The position numbers and the translations under genes are program-made. From an uncultured Clostridia bacterium (GTDB lineage: Bacteria > Bacillota > Clostridia > Oscillospirales > Acutalibacteraceae): a stretch of DNA of 24,952 nt. Every line of letters starts with the position of its first letter. The first letter of the stretch is position 1. Positions 16,288-24,645 of this stretch are shown piece by piece. The notes under the pieces were generated by a model, which searched no databases, was not told where the DNA came from, and saw only the letters and a program-made list of their open reading frames with translations. The stretch spans positions 1-24,952 of the forward strand of contig CALCHE010000081.1 of NCBI GenBank assembly GCA_937901145.1. Direction: 5' to 3'.

Positions 16288-17387
16288 AGATTTCAGCAGT
16301 TACGATTTTTCTGATAATACTGTGTCTGGTGTCAGCCTTTCCTGTATCAGCCACAGCGGTAATAACGGATGATTTATCGGACAGATTATTTTCAGATATG
16401 GATGAACAGATTTCTGATGCTCTGGATGATTTCGGCATAACCACCATTGACTCCGAAAGCATTTTTAACATATCGGCTGAAAACATATTCTTATATTTCA
16501 AAGAAAGTTTTTCAGTTTACTTCAGCTCAAGTCTGAAGCTTTTTACGAAGGTTTTAGGAGTAATAATTATTGCAGGTGTTTTTACATTCATTATCGACGA
16601 AAAAAAGTATAAGGATGCAATAAACATATTGCTTGTTCCGATTGTTACCGTGATAATTGTGGAAGAGCTTAATTTATGTATCAGCTCGGCTATGGCTCTT
16701 ATCAGACTTAACGGGAATTTTATCCTCGCTTTTGTACCGGTATATGCTATAGCTGTCGCTGTTTCGGGTAATCCCGCCACTGCGATTACATATAATACAA
16801 TGGTGCTTGGTTTTTCAGAGATTATTTCTGCGGTACTCAATTATGTTTTTTCTGATATTATAGGATGTTACTTTTGCCTGTGTATTGGTTTTTCTGTAAA
16901 TAAAAGCATCAATTTTCCGCGTTTCATAAGTGCAGTAAACAGATTTGTGTCTTTTGTATTAGGTCTGATATCTTCTGTGTTTGCGTCGGTTCTTACGGTA
17001 AAGGGAATTTTTTCTGCTGCTACAGACAGCGTATCTGCTAAAGGTATAAGGTTCGCTATCGGCAGTCTTATACCGGTAATAGGCTCTTCCATAAGTGAAG
17101 CTTATTCCACTCTGATAGGAAGCATCGGTATATTAAAAAACTCAGTGGCACTTATAGGAATCATAGCGGTAATGCTTATAAGCACTCCGGTGATAATAGA
17201 AATCGCACTGTTCAATATTTCTCTCAATATGCTTAGCTTTATCAGTGAGTTTTTTGAGTGTAATGAGCTATCTGATTCTTTACGTGCTTTCGCAAGCGGT
17301 GTGAAAATAATCGGACTTGTGGCTGTTTTCGAAGCCTTTATCCTGATAATATCCACAGCTGTGGTTATGAGCATAAAAGGTGGTTAA
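16284..17387 (+). CDS. spoIIIAE: Stage III sporulation protein AE
   Basis: The large polytopic membrane component of the SpoIIIA complex, 367 residues here. It opens with a signal-like hydrophobic stretch and AFPVSATA, consistent with a cleavable signal peptide at about residues 1-25, then has multiple membrane helices. Family-like stretches are GNPATAITYNTMVLGFSEII and the following IGCYFCLCIGFS region. It overlaps spoIIIAD by four bases (ATGA), with no clear ribosome binding site, so translational coupling is likely. spoIIIAF begins two bases after its stop codon ends. Confidence 0.95.
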   Translation: MKISAVTIFLIILCLVSAFPVSATAVITDDLSDRLFSDMDEQISDALDDFGITTIDSESIFNISAENIFLYFKESFSVYFSSSLKLFTKVLGVIIIAGVFTFIIDEKKYKDAINILLVPIVTVIIVEELNLCISSAMALIRLNGNFILAFVPVYAIAVAVSGNPATAITYNTMVLGFSEIISAVLNYVFSDIIGCYFCLCIGFSVNKSINFPRFISAVNRFVSFVLGLISSVFASVLTVKGIFSAATDSVSAKGIRFAIGSLIPVIGSSISEAYSTLIGSIGILKNSVALIGIIAVMLISTPVIIEIALFNISLNMLSFISEFFECNELSDSLRAFASGVKIIGLVAVFEAFILIISTAVVMSIKGG

Positions 17388-17388
17388 A

Positions 17389-17877
17389 ATGAATGAGATT
17401 TATTCCTGGAGCAAGATGATAACCTTTGTTTCGATAATATCAGCTATGGTTACGCTTATTGTTCCCGAAAACGGAATTAAAAAGGCTTACAGAACGTTTA
17501 TGACGGTAATACTGATGTTTTCTTTGTTATATCCGCTGAGCGGCAACAAAGAGATATATCAAAACTTCAGTGAGCTTTTATCACAAAGAGCCGAAATGAC
17601 AGACGAGAGTGAAATAGAAAGCTATAAGAATATGCCGATGATTTACTCGGCTCAGAGCGAGGCCGAAAAATACCTTGCAGAAAGATTTATAGCCTCAGGC
17701 ATTGATGCTTCCTGCAGTGTGAAATGCTCGGTAAAAAACAATTTTGTTTATATAGACACTGTGACTGTGAAAACAAATGCAGATAATAAAGCTCTCAATC
17801 AAATTCTTGAATATACTGAAGAAATATGCAGCGAAGAATCTGTGATAATTATAAATGGTGAAATGTATGGAGAATAA
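17389..17877 (+). CDS. spoIIIAF: Stage III sporulation protein AF
   Basis: A 162-residue membrane protein with two N-terminal helices (about residues 7-24 and 32-50), followed by an extracytoplasmic domain with a ring-building-motif-like fold in characterised homologs. The N-terminus contains WSKMITFVSIISAMVTLIVPE and KAYRTFMTVILMFSLLYPL, matching SpoIIIAF. The start is the ATG at 17389, which has AAGGTGG (17377-17383) five bases upstream; the GTG at 17380 lies within that site. Its last 11 bases overlap spoIIIAG. Confidence 0.92.
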   Translation: MNEIYSWSKMITFVSIISAMVTLIVPENGIKKAYRTFMTVILMFSLLYPLSGNKEIYQNFSELLSQRAEMTDESEIESYKNMPMIYSAQSEAEKYLAERFIASGIDASCSVKCSVKNNFVYIDTVTVKTNADNKALNQILEYTEEICSEESVIIINGEMYGE

Positions 17878-18394
17878 GGAAACAAACGCGATATTTCAGC
17901 TGTACAATAAACTTAAAAAGGATAAAAAAACATTTTTCATAATGCTTATCGGTCTATCGGGAATTTTGCTGATTTTATTTTCAGAGCTGATTTCGTCAGA
18001 AGAAGCAGAGAATACGGATAGTATTTGTGCTACTGACTATTCTGCGGTAGCTCTCAAAGATGAACTCGAGCAGACAATCGGCAAAATAAAAGGTGTAGGC
18101 AGGACAAAGGTGATGATAACATATGACGGAACGCCTGAAAGTGTCTATGCCAGTGATTCGAGTGAACAAACAAGAGGGGATGAACTGAAACGTGACGGAA
18201 AGCACATTATAATTGACAAAGGTAATACCGAAGACGGTTTACTTCTTAAGGAAATATATCCGCGCGTAACAGGCGTAGCGGTGGTATGTGAAGGAGGCGG
18301 AAATCCGACGGTAAAAAATGAAATCACTCTTATGTTAAAAGCTCTTTTTAATATAAGCAGTAACAGTATAAGTATTTCAGAAATGAACAGTTAG
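17867..18394 (+). CDS. spoIIIAG: Stage III sporulation protein AG
   Basis: A single-pass membrane protein of 175 residues: a short cytosolic N-terminus, a helix at about residues 24-42 (FFIMLIGLSGILLILF), then an extracytoplasmic domain. In B. subtilis SpoIIIAG forms a large oligomeric ring through a ring-building motif. The segments IGKIKGVGRTKVMITYDGT, YPRVTGVAVVCEGGGNP and the conserved valine-rich core match the family. I prefer the ATG at 17867, preceded by GGTG, over the ATG at 17855, which has no ribosome binding site. It overlaps the end of spoIIIAF. Confidence 0.92.
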   Translation: MENKETNAIFQLYNKLKKDKKTFFIMLIGLSGILLILFSELISSEEAENTDSICATDYSAVALKDELEQTIGKIKGVGRTKVMITYDGTPESVYASDSSEQTRGDELKRDGKHIIIDKGNTEDGLLLKEIYPRVTGVAVVCEGGGNPTVKNEITLMLKALFNISSNSISISEMNS

Positions 18395-18404
18395 GAGGAA
18401 ATAT

Positions 18405-19028
18405 ATGCTTATCAAAAAAAGACAGGTACTTACGGCAACTCTTATGATCGCACTGTGTGCTGCGCTGACGGTGAACTGGTATTTCACAAAACCGACAGAG
18501 AATTCAGATGAACCGGTGAGTAAGGTTGGCGAAGAGGTTACGGGGAATCTCGGTGATTCGATGTTTGTTGCAGGTACGACTGCACAGGAAGGAGATACAA
18601 CCGAAGAAGACGGAGATGATAATACTGAATCTGAGCTCGTAAATAATGAGGTTAAAACAGAAGAGACAACAGCCGATGCTGAGGAATATTTTTCCGCAGC
18701 TAAGCTCAAGCGATCTAACTCTTTCGATGAAGTAATCGAAAACATCGAGAAGATTCTTAAAAGTGAGAACATGCAGAGTTCTGAGAAAAACAAAATTTCA
18801 GTTATGCTTTCAGATTATCAGAATGATATGAAGGTTCAGACTGACGCCGAAAATCTTATCAGCGCAAAAACAGGAGGAGAATGTCTGGTAATAATAAACG
18901 GTGACAATTGTCAGGTAATTTTGGAAAAAAATACACTTAATGACACACTTATTCTGCAAATAACCGAAATAATCGAGAAAAATACGGATATTTTTTCAGA
19001 AAATTTAACAATAATTGAGCTAAAATAG
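18405..19028 (+). CDS. spoIIIAH: Stage III sporulation protein AH
   Basis: A single-pass membrane protein of 207 residues that in other spore formers binds forespore SpoIIQ across the intermembrane space through a YscJ/FliF-like ring-building domain. It has a short basic N-terminus (KKRQVLTATLMIALCAALTVNWYF, helix at about 8-26), a strongly acidic Thr/Glu/Asp-rich linker at about 55-90, and a C-terminal domain with SEKNKISVMLSDYQND and GGECLVIINGDNCQVIL. The ribosome binding site AGGAGG (18393-18398) is the strongest in the operon. No intrinsic terminator follows; nusB begins 88 bases later. Confidence 0.93.
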   Translation: MLIKKRQVLTATLMIALCAALTVNWYFTKPTENSDEPVSKVGEEVTGNLGDSMFVAGTTAQEGDTTEEDGDDNTESELVNNEVKTEETTADAEEYFSAAKLKRSNSFDEVIENIEKILKSENMQSSEKNKISVMLSDYQNDMKVQTDAENLISAKTGGECLVIINGDNCQVILEKNTLNDTLILQITEIIEKNTDIFSENLTIIELK

Positions 19029-19057
19029 TTGTAGTAAATTAAAAATTGTGATAAAAT
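19029..19057 (+). promoter_or_regulatory. Candidate sigma-A promoter for nusB and downstream genes
   Basis: TTGTAG (19029-19034), 17-bp spacer, TAAAAT (19052-19057), immediately after the spoIIIAH stop and 60 bp before nusB. It would free the housekeeping genes nusB to tlyA from sporulation control. Confidence 0.5.
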
Positions 19058-19075
19058 ATTATGAATTGAATAATA

Positions 19076-19095
19076 TGTATACCAACCTGTATACA
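19076..19095 (+). repeat. TGTATAC inverted and direct repeat in the nusB leader
   Basis: TGTATAC (19076-19082), CAACC, then TGTATACA (19088-19095). TGTATAC and GTATACA (19089-19095) form a 7-bp hairpin with a 6-nt loop, five bases before the very strong GGGGGAGG ribosome binding site (19101-19108). It may be a repressor operator or an mRNA leader hairpin. Confidence 0.5.
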
Positions 19096-19116
19096 GTGTT
19101 GGGGGAGGATGTTAAT

Positions 19117-19518
19117 ATGACAAGACACGAAGCAAGAGAACTGGCATTTGTTCTGATATTCGAAAAGAGCTTTCAGGAGGATGTTACTATTGTCGAATTG
19201 ATTGAAAATGCTCTTGAGCTTGAAATTTTCCCTACAAATGCATTCGCGGAAAATTTAGCTAAAAAGGTATATGCCAATCTTGACGAAATAGACGCACTCA
19301 TAAACGATAATCTTGTCGGTTGGTCAGCCAAGAGAATTTCCAAGGTTTCACGCGCTATTCTCAGACTTGCAGTATGTGAGCTTTTATACAGTGAAAATAT
19401 GCCTGTAGGTGTCGCTATAAACGAAGCTGTGGAAATCGCTAAAAAGTACGCTACTACCGATGATGCATCATACGTAAACGGTGTACTCGGCTCTATCGCT
19501 AAAAAGATAAAAAAATAA
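19117..19518 (+). CDS. nusB: Transcription antitermination factor NusB
   Basis: RNA-binding factor that with NusE (S10) binds boxA and supports processive transcription of rRNA operons. The all-helical 133-residue product has the family N-terminus TRHEARELAFVLIFEKSF and the C-terminal signature SRAILRLAVCELLYSENMPVGVAINEAVEIAKKY followed by YVNGVLGSI. The start ATG at 19117 has GGGGGAGG eight bases upstream; a longer in-frame reading from 19048 would cross the leader hairpin and lacks a ribosome binding site. Its TAA stop overlaps the next start by one base. Confidence 0.96.
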   Translation: MTRHEARELAFVLIFEKSFQEDVTIVELIENALELEIFPTNAFAENLAKKVYANLDEIDALINDNLVGWSAKRISKVSRAILRLAVCELLYSENMPVGVAINEAVEIAKKYATTDDASYVNGVLGSIAKKIKK

Positions 19519-20468
19519 TGGCATATTTAGGCTTGGATACCAGCAATTACACCACCTCGGCCGCTTTATATTTTCCTGAGGAAAACAAGATCGTTCACAG
19601 AAAAATGCTCTTACCGGTAAAAGCGGGCGAAAAAGGTCTCAGACAAAGCGACGCGGTTTTTCACCATACTCAGCAACTTTCCGAAGTATGCGGTAAGCTT
19701 TTTCAGGAATGTGAATTCAGACTTGATTCTATAGGGGCATCTGCTTTTCCCAGAATGGCAGAAGGCTCCTATATGCCTTGCTTTCTCGTCGGACTGAATA
19801 CCGCGAAAATTATCAGCACGCTTAACGAAATAAACCTCCATACTACTTCCCATCAGATAGGACATATTCTGGCTGCGCTTTTCAGTGCAGGCAGACTCGA
19901 TCTTTTATCGGGAAGCTTTATTACTTTTCATGTTTCGGGAGGCACCACTGAGGCACTTCTCGTAGAACCTGACGAAACAGAGATAATCAGATGCACTCTG
20001 ATAGGAAAATCAACGGATTTAAAAGCAGGACAAGCTATAGACAGAGTCGGGGTTATGCTCGGTATGCGTTTTCCTTGCGGTGCTGAGCTGGATAATATAT
20101 CCCGTAAAAGTACTGCTAACTATAAAATCAGACCCAGCGTCAAAGGAACAGACATAAGTCTTTCGGGTGTAGAAAACAAATGTAAGCAGATGCTCGAAAA
20201 GGGTGAGCAGAGCTATGATATCGCCAAATTCTGCATTCAGTATATATCTGATTCCCTCGAAAAGCTGACGGAAAATCTGATTTGTGAATACGGAAATCTT
20301 CCTCTGTTATATTCAGGCGGTGTTATGTCAAACAGCTATATAAAAGAACGGTTTACAGAAAAATTCGGCGGAATTTTTGCTTCGCCTGAATTTTCTGCCG
20401 ATAATGCCGCCGGTGTCGCCATTATGGCATATATTAAGGAGAACAAAAATAAATGTCAAATATTTTAA
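19518..20468 (+). CDS. TsaD/Kae1-like protein of the M22 family (divergent paralog)
   Basis: A 316-residue ASKHA-fold protein related to TsaD, the tRNA N6-threonylcarbamoyladenosine transferase, long annotated as O-sialoglycoprotein endopeptidase. Conserved features are the two-histidine metal motif H112-x3-H116 (SHQIGH), phosphate-loop-like HVSGGTTE at 138-145, GQAIDRVG near 171-178 with D174, YSGGVMSN at 265-272, and SADNAAG with D295 in the place of the third TsaD metal ligand. Differences are also clear: the N-terminal SCDETG motif is SNYTTS (9-14), and the AGPGLVG loop is replaced by FPRMAEGSYM. It is therefore probably a paralog with its own role rather than the housekeeping TsaD. It overlaps nusB by one base and xseA by 16. 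Family placement is firm, function unknown. Confidence 0.8.
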   Translation: MAYLGLDTSNYTTSAALYFPEENKIVHRKMLLPVKAGEKGLRQSDAVFHHTQQLSEVCGKLFQECEFRLDSIGASAFPRMAEGSYMPCFLVGLNTAKIISTLNEINLHTTSHQIGHILAALFSAGRLDLLSGSFITFHVSGGTTEALLVEPDETEIIRCTLIGKSTDLKAGQAIDRVGVMLGMRFPCGAELDNISRKSTANYKIRPSVKGTDISLSGVENKCKQMLEKGEQSYDIAKFCIQYISDSLEKLTENLICEYGNLPLLYSGGVMSNSYIKERFTEKFGGIFASPEFSADNAAGVAIMAYIKENKNKCQIF

Positions 20469-21658
20469 CTGTCAGTCAGATTAATACATATCTCAAATCG
20501 ATTATAGATTCCGATTTCAACTTAAAAAATATTTATGTAAACGGTGAAATTTCAAATTTTACAAACCACTATCGGACAGGGCACTTTTATTTTACGCTAA
20601 AAGATGAAAACTCATCAATAAAAGCTGTTATGTTCCGTACAGCCGCACAGAGAATCAGCTTCGAGCCTGAAAACGGGATGAAGGTTCTGGTACGAGCTAA
20701 TCTTTCACTTTACGAAAGAGACGGTATTTATCAGCTTTACTGTGAAGATATAATTCCCGAAGGTGTCGGCGAGCTGACACTTGCCTTCGAACAGCTGAAG
20801 GACAAGCTCAGCAAAAAAGGAATGTTCGACGATGATAATAAAAAACCGATTCCTTCTTTCCCTGAGAAAATCGGTGTCATAACTTCACCGACAGGTGCGG
20901 CTTTACAGGATATTCTTTCTGTGCTTTCCAGGCGTTATCCCTCAGGCGAAATCATTTTCGAGGGTGTGCAGGTTCAGGGGGAAAGTGCCGCCGGACAAAT
21001 AGCTCAGGCTATAAGAAAATTCAACCGTCTTAAAGGTGCGGATGTGCTTATTGTCGGTAGAGGCGGAGGCTCAATAGAGGATTTGTGGGCATTTAACGAG
21101 GAGGAAGTGGCTCAGGCTATTTTTGATTCGGATATTCCTGTTATTTCCGCTGTCGGACACGAGACTGATTTTACTATCTCTGACTTTGTTAGTGATATGC
21201 GCGCTCCTACACCGTCTGCTGCAGCTGAAATAGTAGCGCCTGACTACAGAGAAGTGCTGTATGTAGTCGATAAAATGCTTGATTCGATGACCGATTCTCT
21301 TGAAAGGCTGATTAACAGATATACAATTGAGTTGATGTCTTACGAAAAGATAATTAACGATCGCAGTCCCGTAAACACTTTATCTCTGTATTCTCAGTGT
21401 CTTGAAGCCTGTGAAACTAAAATTAAAAGTGCAATTAATTCAAAGTTTGAAAGCTGTATTACTGGACTTGCAAATTATTCAGCCAGACTTGAAGGAACAA
21501 GCCCGCTGAAGGTTCTCGCACGAGGTTACTCTTTTGTCAAGGATGACAATGGCTTTAATATTAAAAATGCCGAATCGGTTAAAGCAGGAGACAGCATACA
21601 CGTAGTTATGTCAGACGGAGAGCTTGAATGTACAGTGGAAAATGTCCGCTTAAAGTGA
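20453..21658 (+). CDS. xseA: Exodeoxyribonuclease VII large subunit
   Basis: Catalytic subunit of exonuclease VII, which degrades single-stranded DNA from both ends. The 401 residues comprise an N-terminal OB-fold DNA-binding domain (LTVSQINTYLKSII... NGEISNF), the catalytic core with IGVITSPTGAALQDIL and GRGGGSIEDLWAFNEE (starting at G202), VISAVGHETDFTISDFVSDMRAPTPSAAAE, a long coiled-coil region, and the C-terminal segment SPLKVLARGYS that joins the small subunit. The ATG at 20453 overlaps the preceding gene by 16 bases, with AAGGAG (20436-20441) upstream, so it is translationally coupled. xseB follows 39 bases after the stop. Confidence 0.97.
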   Translation: MSNILTVSQINTYLKSIIDSDFNLKNIYVNGEISNFTNHYRTGHFYFTLKDENSSIKAVMFRTAAQRISFEPENGMKVLVRANLSLYERDGIYQLYCEDIIPEGVGELTLAFEQLKDKLSKKGMFDDDNKKPIPSFPEKIGVITSPTGAALQDILSVLSRRYPSGEIIFEGVQVQGESAAGQIAQAIRKFNRLKGADVLIVGRGGGSIEDLWAFNEEEVAQAIFDSDIPVISAVGHETDFTISDFVSDMRAPTPSAAAEIVAPDYREVLYVVDKMLDSMTDSLERLINRYTIELMSYEKIINDRSPVNTLSLYSQCLEACETKIKSAINSKFESCITGLANYSARLEGTSPLKVLARGYSFVKDDNGFNIKNAESVKAGDSIHVVMSDGELECTVENVRLK

Positions 21659-21697
21659 TTTTAAATATATGATGTTAAATTCTGAAAGGAAACAGCA

Positions 21698-21907
21698 ATG
21701 GAAATGTATACACTTGATACCGCTATGCTCAGACTTAAAGAAATAGCTGAAAGTCTCGAGAGCGGTGAATACGATCTCGAAATGTCAATCAAACTTTATG
21801 AAGAAGGCGTAAAAATTATTTCCTTCTGTAACAAGACTCTCTCTTCGGCGCGACAGAAAATTACAGAGCTGACAGAGGAGTCAACCGGTGAAAATTATGA
21901 TGTATAA
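21698..21907 (+). CDS. xseB: Exodeoxyribonuclease VII small subunit
   Basis: A 69-residue helical protein that associates with XseA in exonuclease VII. It shows the family pattern with RLKEIAESLESGEYDLEMSIKLYEEGVKI followed by a CNKTLSSARQKI helix. The ribosome binding site AAAGGAA lies just before the start ATG at 21698. Its last 11 bases overlap the proposed start of ispA, in the order also found in Bacillus (xseA-xseB-ispA-dxs). Confidence 0.95.
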   Translation: MEMYTLDTAMLRLKEIAESLESGEYDLEMSIKLYEEGVKIISFCNKTLSSARQKITELTEESTGENYDV

Positions 21908-22784
21908 CGAAAGATTAAATGAGTATGTAAACCTTATAAACAGTCGTCTTACTGAGCTTATACCCGCGTGTGATTTCGGTGAAGATGTGGTTCACAGTGC
22001 TATGAAATACAGCCTTTCCATAGGCGGAAAAAGAATCAGACCTGTGCTCGTTCTTGAATGTTGTCGCATTTGTGGCGGAAAAGCTGAAGAAGCAGTTGAT
22101 TTAGCCTGTGCGCTCGAAATGGTTCACACTTATTCTTTAATTCACGATGATCTTCCGTGTATGGATGACGATGATATGCGAAGAGGACAGCCTTCCTGCC
22201 ATATAAAATTCGGTGAAGATTTTGCTCTTTTAGCAGGAGACGGACTTCTCACCAGAGCCTTCGGAGTTATTGCTAACAGCAAAACAGCAAAGAAAAATCC
22301 GATCGCTGCGATAAATGCCGTATCAGCTCTGTCCTATCTTGCCGGATGCAACGGTATGATTGGCGGCCAGGTAATCGATTTAAAAAACGAAGATAAAAAT
22401 GCTTCACTTGAAACGCTCGAAACCCTCGACAGGTTAAAGACCGGTGCACTCATCAAATGCGCTGCACTTTTAGGCTGTCTGTGTGCCGGCGCTGACGAAG
22501 AGAAAACATCTGCCTGCATTAAATATGCCGAAAAAATAGGTCACGCCTTTCAGGTGATTGACGATATCCTCGATGTTATAGGCGACGAAGAAAAACTCGG
22601 TAAACCTATCGGAAGCGACTCAGAAAACAATAAGAGCACCTATGTTTCTTTGTTGGGTCTCTCCGAATCAAAGAAATTGGCAGAAGCTCTTACAGCAGAT
22701 GCCCTGACATCTATTGAATGCTTCGGTGAAGAAGCAGCTTTTCTTAAAGAACTGGCCGTAAAACTTACAGAGCGAACAAACTGA
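21897..22784 (+). CDS. ispA: Polyprenyl synthetase (farnesyl/geranyl diphosphate synthase)
   Basis: Trans-prenyltransferase that condenses isopentenyl diphosphate with allylic diphosphates to give farnesyl diphosphate (or geranylgeranyl diphosphate). At 295 residues it has the GGKRIRPVL substrate-binding motif, the first aspartate-rich motif DDLPCMDDDD at 84-93 and the second, DDILD, at 222-226, followed by GKPIGSD. The layout is that of bacterial IspA, but the exact chain length of the product cannot be certain. The start is uncertain between ATG at 21897 and ATG at 21900, with GGTGA just upstream; both overlap xseB. The downstream neighbour dxs supplies the precursors. Confidence 0.93.
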   Translation: MMYNERLNEYVNLINSRLTELIPACDFGEDVVHSAMKYSLSIGGKRIRPVLVLECCRICGGKAEEAVDLACALEMVHTYSLIHDDLPCMDDDDMRRGQPSCHIKFGEDFALLAGDGLLTRAFGVIANSKTAKKNPIAAINAVSALSYLAGCNGMIGGQVIDLKNEDKNASLETLETLDRLKTGALIKCAALLGCLCAGADEEKTSACIKYAEKIGHAFQVIDDILDVIGDEEKLGKPIGSDSENNKSTYVSLLGLSESKKLAEALTADALTSIECFGEEAAFLKELAVKLTERTN

Positions 22785-22797
22785 AAGAGTGAAAATT

Positions 22798-24645
22798 ATG
22801 AATTTTGAAATCCTTTCAAAAATCAAAAATCCCGCTGATATAAAAAAACTGAGCTACGATAGTCTTCGTGATCTTGCTGGGGAAATCAGATATAAGCTTA
22901 TCGAAACGGTTTCGGAAAACGGCGGACATTTAGCACCTAATCTTGGTGTGGTAGAGCTTACTATAGCTATGCACCGTGTCTTTGATTCACCTGCGGATCA
23001 GTTCGTTTTCGATGTGGGTCATCAGTGCTATACACATAAGCTTCTGACCGGCAGATACGATCAGTTTTCTACTCTTCGCACCAAGGGTGGTATTTCAGGC
23101 TTCTGTCGTCCGACGGAAAGTGAACACGACCCCTTTTTCAGCGGTCACAGCGGTACTTCTGTATCTGCAGGTCTCGGTCTGGCCGAAGCGAACAGAATCT
23201 CAGGAAAAAATAACCGTGTCATAACTGTAATCGGTGACGGTTCTTTTACAGGCGGTATGGTTTATGAAGCACTGAATAACGGTGGCAGAAGTGATGCAGG
23301 ACAGATAATTATTCTCAATGATAATAAAATGTCTATCTCCGAAAATGTAGGTGCTTTTGCAAAGTATCTTGCTGTCATACGCTCCCGCCCCGGTTATTAC
23401 AGCTTTAAAGCTAACACCGAAAAGGTGCTGAGTAAAATTCCTTTAGGTGAAAAAATTGCTAAAAAAATATACAATATCAAGACAGATATAAAAAATAAAA
23501 TTTATAAACAGAGTACATTTTTTGAGGACCTCGGATATCGTTATATGGGACCTATCGACGGCCATAACATCGAAAATCTCTGCGATGCACTTGAAAGCGC
23601 AAAGAATATCAACTCACCTGTACTCCTTCACGTTATTACGATCAAGGGTAAAGGTTATACACACGCTGAAAAATCTCCCAGTCAATTTCACGGAATTTCG
23701 AAATTTGATGTGGAAACAGGCGAACCGATTTCATCATCTGAGAACTTTTCTTCCAAGTTCGGTGAATATCTTACAGATCATGCAAAGACAGATAACAGCA
23801 TCTGCGCTGTTACCGCTGCTATGGGCTTAGGAACAGGTCTTGACGCATTCAGCAAAGCTTTTCCCAAGCGCTTTTTCGATGTCGGTATCGCAGAAGAACA
23901 CGCTGTTACATTCTCCTCAGGTATGGCTAAAAACGGCATGAAGCCGGTTTATGCTGTTTACTCCACCTTCCTTCAGAGATGCTATGACCAGATTGTTCAC
24001 GATGTTTCCTTGCAGAAGCTTAAGGTGATTTTTGCGATAGACCGTGCGGGCTTTGTAGGGGAGGACGGTGAAACACATCACGGTATTTTCGATGTGAGCT
24101 TCCTGAACACCATTCCCGATATCAAGGTTTATTCTCCCTGCTGCTACAAATCCCTTTATGCCGATCTAAGCAGTGCTCTTTATGCCGATGATTATTCTGT
24201 AGCTGTCAGATATCCGCGAGGCTCAGAAATGCATAATGTCAGCAAATTAAAGTTTGATGAGGTTGAATTTTCTTACTACGGAAGTTCTGACTCGGAAAAA
24301 ATAATAGTTACTTACGGAAGAATCGTAAGTAATGCGATAAACGCTGTAGATTCTGTGGGTAATCTCTCTCTGGTTGCTCTCAATCAGATAAAGCCCATTC
24401 CCGAAAACGCATTTGAAATTATAAAAAACAAAAAAGAAATATATTTCTTTGAAGAAGGAATAAAAAGCGGCGGTGTAGGTGAAAAGCTTGGCTCAATGCT
24501 TTTAGAAAGCGGCTTCAAAGGAAAATATAAGATTACTGCTGTTAATGATGAATTTGTAAAACAGGCAAGTATATCTGATCTTATTTGTGAATATCATCTT
24601 GACACAGATTCTATGATAAAAACAGTAAGCGGTGAAAACTTATGA
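22798..24645 (+). CDS. dxs: 1-deoxy-D-xylulose-5-phosphate synthase
   Basis: Thiamine-diphosphate enzyme that condenses pyruvate and glyceraldehyde-3-phosphate in the first step of the MEP isoprenoid pathway; DXP also feeds thiamine and pyridoxal synthesis. The 615 residues show DVGHQCYTHKLLTGR, FSGHSGTSVSAGLGLAEA, the cofactor motif beginning GDG at 146-148 (GDGSFTGGMVYEALNN), YMGPIDGHN, and the catalytic glutamate E366 in VGIAEEHAVTFSSGMA, followed by a C-terminal transketolase-like domain. I use the ATG at 22798; the GTG at 22789 is possible but less typical. It lies 13 bases after ispA and overlaps the next gene by four bases. Confidence 0.97.
   Translation: MNFEILSKIKNPADIKKLSYDSLRDLAGEIRYKLIETVSENGGHLAPNLGVVELTIAMHRVFDSPADQFVFDVGHQCYTHKLLTGRYDQFSTLRTKGGISGFCRPTESEHDPFFSGHSGTSVSAGLGLAEANRISGKNNRVITVIGDGSFTGGMVYEALNNGGRSDAGQIIILNDNKMSISENVGAFAKYLAVIRSRPGYYSFKANTEKVLSKIPLGEKIAKKIYNIKTDIKNKIYKQSTFFEDLGYRYMGPIDGHNIENLCDALESAKNINSPVLLHVITIKGKGYTHAEKSPSQFHGISKFDVETGEPISSSENFSSKFGEYLTDHAKTDNSICAVTAAMGLGTGLDAFSKAFPKRFFDVGIAEEHAVTFSSGMAKNGMKPVYAVYSTFLQRCYDQIVHDVSLQKLKVIFAIDRAGFVGEDGETHHGIFDVSFLNTIPDIKVYSPCCYKSLYADLSSALYADDYSVAVRYPRGSEMHNVSKLKFDEVEFSYYGSSDSEKIIVTYGRIVSNAINAVDSVGNLSLVALNQIKPIPENAFEIIKNKKEIYFFEEGIKSGGVGEKLGSMLLESGFKGKYKITAVNDEFVKQASISDLICEYHLDTDSMIKTVSGENL

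Noticed and set aside
18377..18793. 138-codon minus-strand frame inside spoIIIAH
   Set aside because: Serine-rich product created by reading the acidic Glu/Asp/Thr linker backwards.
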